From JAJDOJ01 sp034722015 (GTDB lineage Bacteria; Pseudomonadota; Gammaproteobacteria; JAJDOJ01): a stretch of DNA of 9,657 nucleotides. A program made the translations under genes and the position numbers. The notes beneath the pieces were generated by a model. The model was not told the origin of the DNA and ran no database searches. It saw only the letters and a list, made by a program, of their open reading frames with translations. Below, one piece after another: positions 6,720-9,657 of the stretch (within the stretch, counting starts at the first letter, position 1; every line of letters begins with the position of its first letter). The stretch is taken from NCBI GenBank assembly GCA_034722015.1, contig JAYENI010000148.1, positions 1 to 9,657 on the forward strand, given 5' to 3'.

Positions 6720-7523
6720 GTGATAGACCTTCACTGCCATATGCTGCCGGGAATCGACGACGGCGCACCGGACCTCGATACGGCACTCGAGATGGCGCGG
6801 GTCGCGGTAGGGGACGGCATTACCCAGGTCGCCTGCACGCCGCATATCTACCCCGGTGTCTACGAAAATGATGCCCAGGGGATACGTAAGGCCGTCTCCC
6901 GATTCAGGGAGCGGCTCGCCGAGGCGGGTATTCCACTACGCCTGACCTTTGGCGCCGACACGCATCTTGTGCCGGATCTGGTTGAGGGACTGGATAGCGG
7001 TCGGATTCCGACGCTCAACGGCACCCGATACTTTCTTTTCGAACCGCCTCACCACGTCGCCCCGCCACGTTTCTCGGAATCCGTATTCAATGTTCTCGCC
7101 GCCGGTTATGTCCCCCTGATCACCCATCCGGAACGGCTGCGCTGGATCGAGGACCACTACGAGCTCTTCATCCGCGCTGCCGGGGCCGGTGCCTGGTTGC
7201 AACTCACCGCGGGTAGTCTGACGGGCCGCTTCGGTCGGCGTGTGCGGCGCTGGTCCGAGCGCATGCTGGATGAGGGTGTTGTACATATTCTTGCCACCGA
7301 TGCGCACAATCTGAATAACCGGGCGCCGTTACTCGCCGAGGGCCGGGATGCTGCTGCGGAGCGGGTCGGGGAGGAGGAGGCGCTCAGGATGGTGGAGGGC
7401 CGCCCCCGGGCCGTGCTCGACAACGAGCCACCCGACGGGTTGCCGTTGCCCGAGGGATTGATGGATAACGAAGCCGTGGAACAGTCTCGCGGAAGGGGCT
7501 GGTTGCGTCGTCTGCTCGGCTAG
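6720..7523 (+). CDS. CpsB/YwqE-type PHP-domain tyrosine-protein phosphatase
   Basis: A 267-aa manganese-type PHP phosphatase of the CpsB/CapC/YwqE family (EC 3.1.3.48). Relatives dephosphorylate bacterial tyrosine kinases that control capsule and exopolysaccharide export. Seen from GTG 6720: DLHCH (Asp3, His5, His7), IDDG (13-14), CTPH (His42), GADTH (Asp80, where many relatives have Glu), FEPPHH (Glu108), THPER (His136, Glu138) and TDAHN (Asp194, His196). These form the metal-binding barrel and are almost complete. Length is close to the usual 240-260 aa, with a basic C-terminal tail (GRGWLRRLLG) not typical of the family core. No cognate BY-kinase, Wza or glycosyltransferase gene is in the window, so its partner is elsewhere. 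It ends 41 bp from the convergent J-domain gene; no terminator is visible in that gap. The family call is secure; the physiological substrate is inferred. Confidence 0.9.
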   Translation: MIDLHCHMLPGIDDGAPDLDTALEMARVAVGDGITQVACTPHIYPGVYENDAQGIRKAVSRFRERLAEAGIPLRLTFGADTHLVPDLVEGLDSGRIPTLNGTRYFLFEPPHHVAPPRFSESVFNVLAAGYVPLITHPERLRWIEDHYELFIRAAGAGAWLQLTAGSLTGRFGRRVRRWSERMLDEGVVHILATDAHNLNNRAPLLAEGRDAAAERVGEEEALRMVEGRPRAVLDNEPPDGLPLPEGLMDNEAVEQSRGRGWLRRLLG

Positions 7524-7564
7524 CCGATCGTCGCGGTCCTGGAGGGGACAGGAGGAAAGCCGTC

Positions 7565-9442
7565 TTACTGCGACGTCATGTGGTGATTGAATCGCGTGAT
7601 TTGCAGCTTGTCGCCTTTTTTCTCCACCACCAGAATGATCTTGCCGGTGAATCGTTCCGCCCCTTCCTTACTGGTGGGCCAGAGTTCGATATTGGTACGT
7701 GCCCAGCCCTTCAGGTGGGTGTCGTCGAGCACGATCCAGTTGATGTCGTTGAGCGCCATCCGGCGCGCGTTCGTGTTCTCGAACAATGACCCGTACGAGC
7801 GGCGCAGTGCGCGGTAGCCCTCTCCGTCGTTCAGGCTCACGTTGCGGGAGAAAACACGAGTGAACCGTTTCAGGTCTCCGTTCTCGTAGGCCGCGATAAA
7901 TCGGGCGAGCAGCATGTTGAGTTCCAGCTTGGAGATGTCGCCGTAACCGGTGACGGGTGCGTTGACTGCGGGCGGGGACGGGGAGGCGGCCACAGCACTG
8001 GCCGTCTGTGCTGATTTCTCATCCGGTACCGGCGCCGCCGAAGGGGATATCGATTTGATGCGCTTGTTGTCCGCTTCGGCAGGGGGCAGGGACGGTGTCT
8101 GCGTGGTGACGGGGCTTTTTTTCGTGATGGCTGGAGGCTCGGGCTTTGTCGGCTTCCGGGTGGCGACAGATTCGGCGGCCCTGGGTATCGCCGCGACCGC
8201 AGCAGCCACTGCTGCCTTGGTATCCGTGGTGTCTGTTGATTCCGGTGACGGCGCTGGTGGCGGGGGCACAGTGGGTGACACCTCCTGGACGGAGGTGTCC
8301 GGCGCCTTTTCGGATGGTCGGGATTCCGTCGGCGCCAGGGTTGCATCTGCGTTGGCGACCGTCTGACCAACCACTGATTCGTCCTCCGTCTGTCGGGCTG
8401 GAGGGGTGGGAACCACCGCCTCAGGTTCTTTGTCGAGATTGATGACGGGGAGAGGGGCGGCCCGCGCGTGTTTTGGCGTCGGTTCGGCCCCGATTTGCCC
8501 CGAGGCGGATGATGTACGGGATATCAACCCCTCAGCGCCCGGCTCCGCCGTGCTGTCGGGACTCGCCGAAAGATGACCGGCGTCAGCAACCCTGTCTTTC
8601 GACGGCCCCTCTTCCACGATATTGTTTGCGCTGGCGCTGGCGCCGGCTACAGGTGCTCCGTGTTCGGTACGGGTATCGGGAGGAGGTCGTGTACCGGCCG
8701 CGTTCCACGGGGGGACGACATGCCGTGACGAGAGTACCGCCAGCAGGGCAGCGGTCGCGGCGATCAGGATGATGGCGCCCCAGATGACCACGGACGGTTT
8801 GCTATTCCACAGCCGGCTCCGGTACAGAATCTCTCCGGCCTTCGGAGAAAATTTCCCGGATGCAGGGGGTTGGCTGAAACCCCTTGCGCGTGGGTCACTG
8901 CCTCCGTCCCGGGAAGGGGCTGCGTGATGGTGAATTCGTCGGGAACCAAGCTTGCGGTCGTAGCCCCTTCTCTTTCTGCGGTCTCGCAGCGTCGACCAGG
9001 CTTCGTTGATGCGGTTGGCGAAGTGTTTTTCCCAATCGTGCGCGTCCGGGCGGTCCGGATGGAAAATACGGATCAGCAGTCGATGCCGCTGCTTGATTTC
9101 CTCCGTCGCGGCGCCAGGCTCCACGCCGAGCACGCGGTAAAAGTCCCCGTTCGGCGCGAACAGGACCTGCCGAACGAAGAACCGGGACGCCTCGCGGAGT
9201 TCGTCCGGCGTGACGTTCAGGGATCGCGCAACCTCATCGAAGCGGTTTCCCTGATGATGCCCGCCACCCAAGGCCTCGATAATCTCGTCGAGTTGCTCGG
9301 GCAGGGGCCAGTTCACGTCGGACAGTTGCGGGTAGCGCGTGTGCGAACGGTAGTACACCAGCGGTAGTCGAAAGGATTCCGGATTCACGGTGCCTGGGTT
9401 TTGCATTGAACTGTCCCGGTTCAGGTCACGATCACCTGGCAT
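7565..9442 (-). CDS. Membrane-anchored J-domain protein with periplasmic NTF2-like domain
   Basis: 625 aa from ATG 9442, or 613 aa from ATG 9406 (codon 13), which has a slightly better GGGA upstream; neither ribosome site is strong. Seen: an N-terminal helical region (about 25-95); a J-domain about 100-163 with the HPD signature at 128-130 and a KRRGYDRKL end, so it should stimulate an Hsp70 (DnaK) in the cytoplasm; a single membrane span about 218-237; a Pro/Ala/Ser/Thr-rich disordered linker about 240-497; and a C-terminal alpha+beta domain about 500-625 (LLARFIAAYENGDLKRF, then LEFT-handed-barrel-type strands ending KLQITRFNHH) that looks NTF2/SnoaL-like. Topology implies the J-domain inside and the NTF2-like domain in the periplasm, with the linker long enough to cross part of it. 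No DnaJ G/F or zinc-finger region is present, so it is a type III J-protein. The ligand of the C-terminal domain is unknown. Confidence 0.88.
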   Translation of the reverse strand: MPGDRDLNRDSSMQNPGTVNPESFRLPLVYYRSHTRYPQLSDVNWPLPEQLDEIIEALGGGHHQGNRFDEVARSLNVTPDELREASRFFVRQVLFAPNGDFYRVLGVEPGAATEEIKQRHRLLIRIFHPDRPDAHDWEKHFANRINEAWSTLRDRRKRRGYDRKLGSRRIHHHAAPSRDGGSDPRARGFSQPPASGKFSPKAGEILYRSRLWNSKPSVVIWGAIILIAATAALLAVLSSRHVVPPWNAAGTRPPPDTRTEHGAPVAGASASANNIVEEGPSKDRVADAGHLSASPDSTAEPGAEGLISRTSSASGQIGAEPTPKHARAAPLPVINLDKEPEAVVPTPPARQTEDESVVGQTVANADATLAPTESRPSEKAPDTSVQEVSPTVPPPPAPSPESTDTTDTKAAVAAAVAAIPRAAESVATRKPTKPEPPAITKKSPVTTQTPSLPPAEADNKRIKSISPSAAPVPDEKSAQTASAVAASPSPPAVNAPVTGYGDISKLELNMLLARFIAAYENGDLKRFTRVFSRNVSLNDGEGYRALRRSYGSLFENTNARRMALNDINWIVLDDTHLKGWARTNIELWPTSKEGAERFTGKIILVVEKKGDKLQITRFNHHMTSQ

Positions 9443-9640
9443 CGGGTATCGGGGGCTTACGGGTGTCGCGATCGGCGGTCATACCGCTGGACCTTCACCG
9501 GCCGTTACATCATGCCTTGCGCCGCGGCCTGTGATGCGCGGCGAGGTCTACCCGTCAGGGCGGACGGTCGAGATCAGGCGACCATCGGTCACACAGCGTT
9601 GCCCGCGCGCACGACGGGCTTGGAGCGGGGTTCCCGTGAT

Positions 9641-9646
9641 AAAGGA
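9641..9646 (+). promoter_or_regulatory. Ribosome binding site of a truncated downstream gene
   Basis: AAAGGA stands 6 nt before ATG at 9653, an ideal spacing, and the local sequence is A-rich in an otherwise G/C-rich region. This marks the start of a plus-strand gene at the window edge. Confidence 0.5.
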
Positions 9647-9652
9647 TAGAAC

Positions 9653-9657
9653 ATGCA
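9653..9657 (+). CDS. Start of a gene truncated by the window edge
   Basis: Only the ATG and two further bases are inside the window, so nothing can be said of the product. The call rests on the AAAGGA ribosome site just upstream. The gene would be divergent from the J-domain gene across a 210-bp gap that must hold both promoters; I see no strong sigma70 box pair there. Confidence 0.45.

Noticed and set aside
6282..6845. Full 187-codon minus-strand frame across the gap and phosphatase start
   Set aside because: The part beyond about 6491 has poor coding character and overlaps the phosphatase N-terminus; only the last 52-69 codons look plausible.
9601..9619. GCCCG/CGGGC inverted repeat upstream of the truncated gene
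   Set aside because: Only 5 bp arms in GC-rich sequence, with no T-run; compatible with chance.

Overview
The window looks like chromosomal DNA from a high-GC Gram-negative bacterium. A gammaproteobacterium of the Chromatiales/Ectothiorhodospiraceae kind is my best guess. The reasons are strong G/C preference at third codon positions, a membrane lysozyme-inhibitor-like lipoprotein, a BarA/GacS-type hybrid kinase, a QueD domain very close to the E. coli enzyme, and a COG3671-type small membrane protein. No mobile element, CRISPR array, rRNA or tRNA was seen. The taxonomic placement is inference.

Layout. Positions 40-4682 hold a minus-strand unit: a promoter, an MliC-like lipoprotein gene, and, overlapping its stop codon as GTGA, a 1400-residue hybrid histidine kinase (Cache, HAMP, GAF, kinase, two receivers, HPt). 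Divergent from it, 4739-5821 encodes a 360-residue protein made of three tandem QueD/6-pyruvoyl-tetrahydropterin-synthase (T-fold) domains, of which only the middle one keeps all catalytic and zinc-binding residues. Then come a small COG3671-type membrane protein (5911-6285), an approximately 430-bp stretch that may hold a small convergent minus-strand membrane protein gene with its own sigma70-like promoter, and a CpsB/YwqE-type PHP tyrosine phosphatase (6720-7523). The phosphatase is convergent with a large minus-strand membrane-anchored J-domain protein with a periplasmic NTF2-like C-terminus (7565-9442). The last bases carry the ribosome site and start codon of a gene that leaves the window on the plus strand.

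How it fits together. The genes do not form one obvious pathway. The lipoprotein and kinase form a probable envelope-sensing operon. The QueD protein belongs to 7-deazapurine (queuosine) or pterin chemistry. The CpsB phosphatase and J-domain protein are both of kinds associated with envelope or exopolysaccharide biology, but no polysaccharide genes are visible here. The most unusual item is the triple QueD protein. Because PTPS enzymes work as rings of three identical subunits with active sites between subunits, a single chain of three diverged domains could be a covalent ring with one working site and two structural ones.
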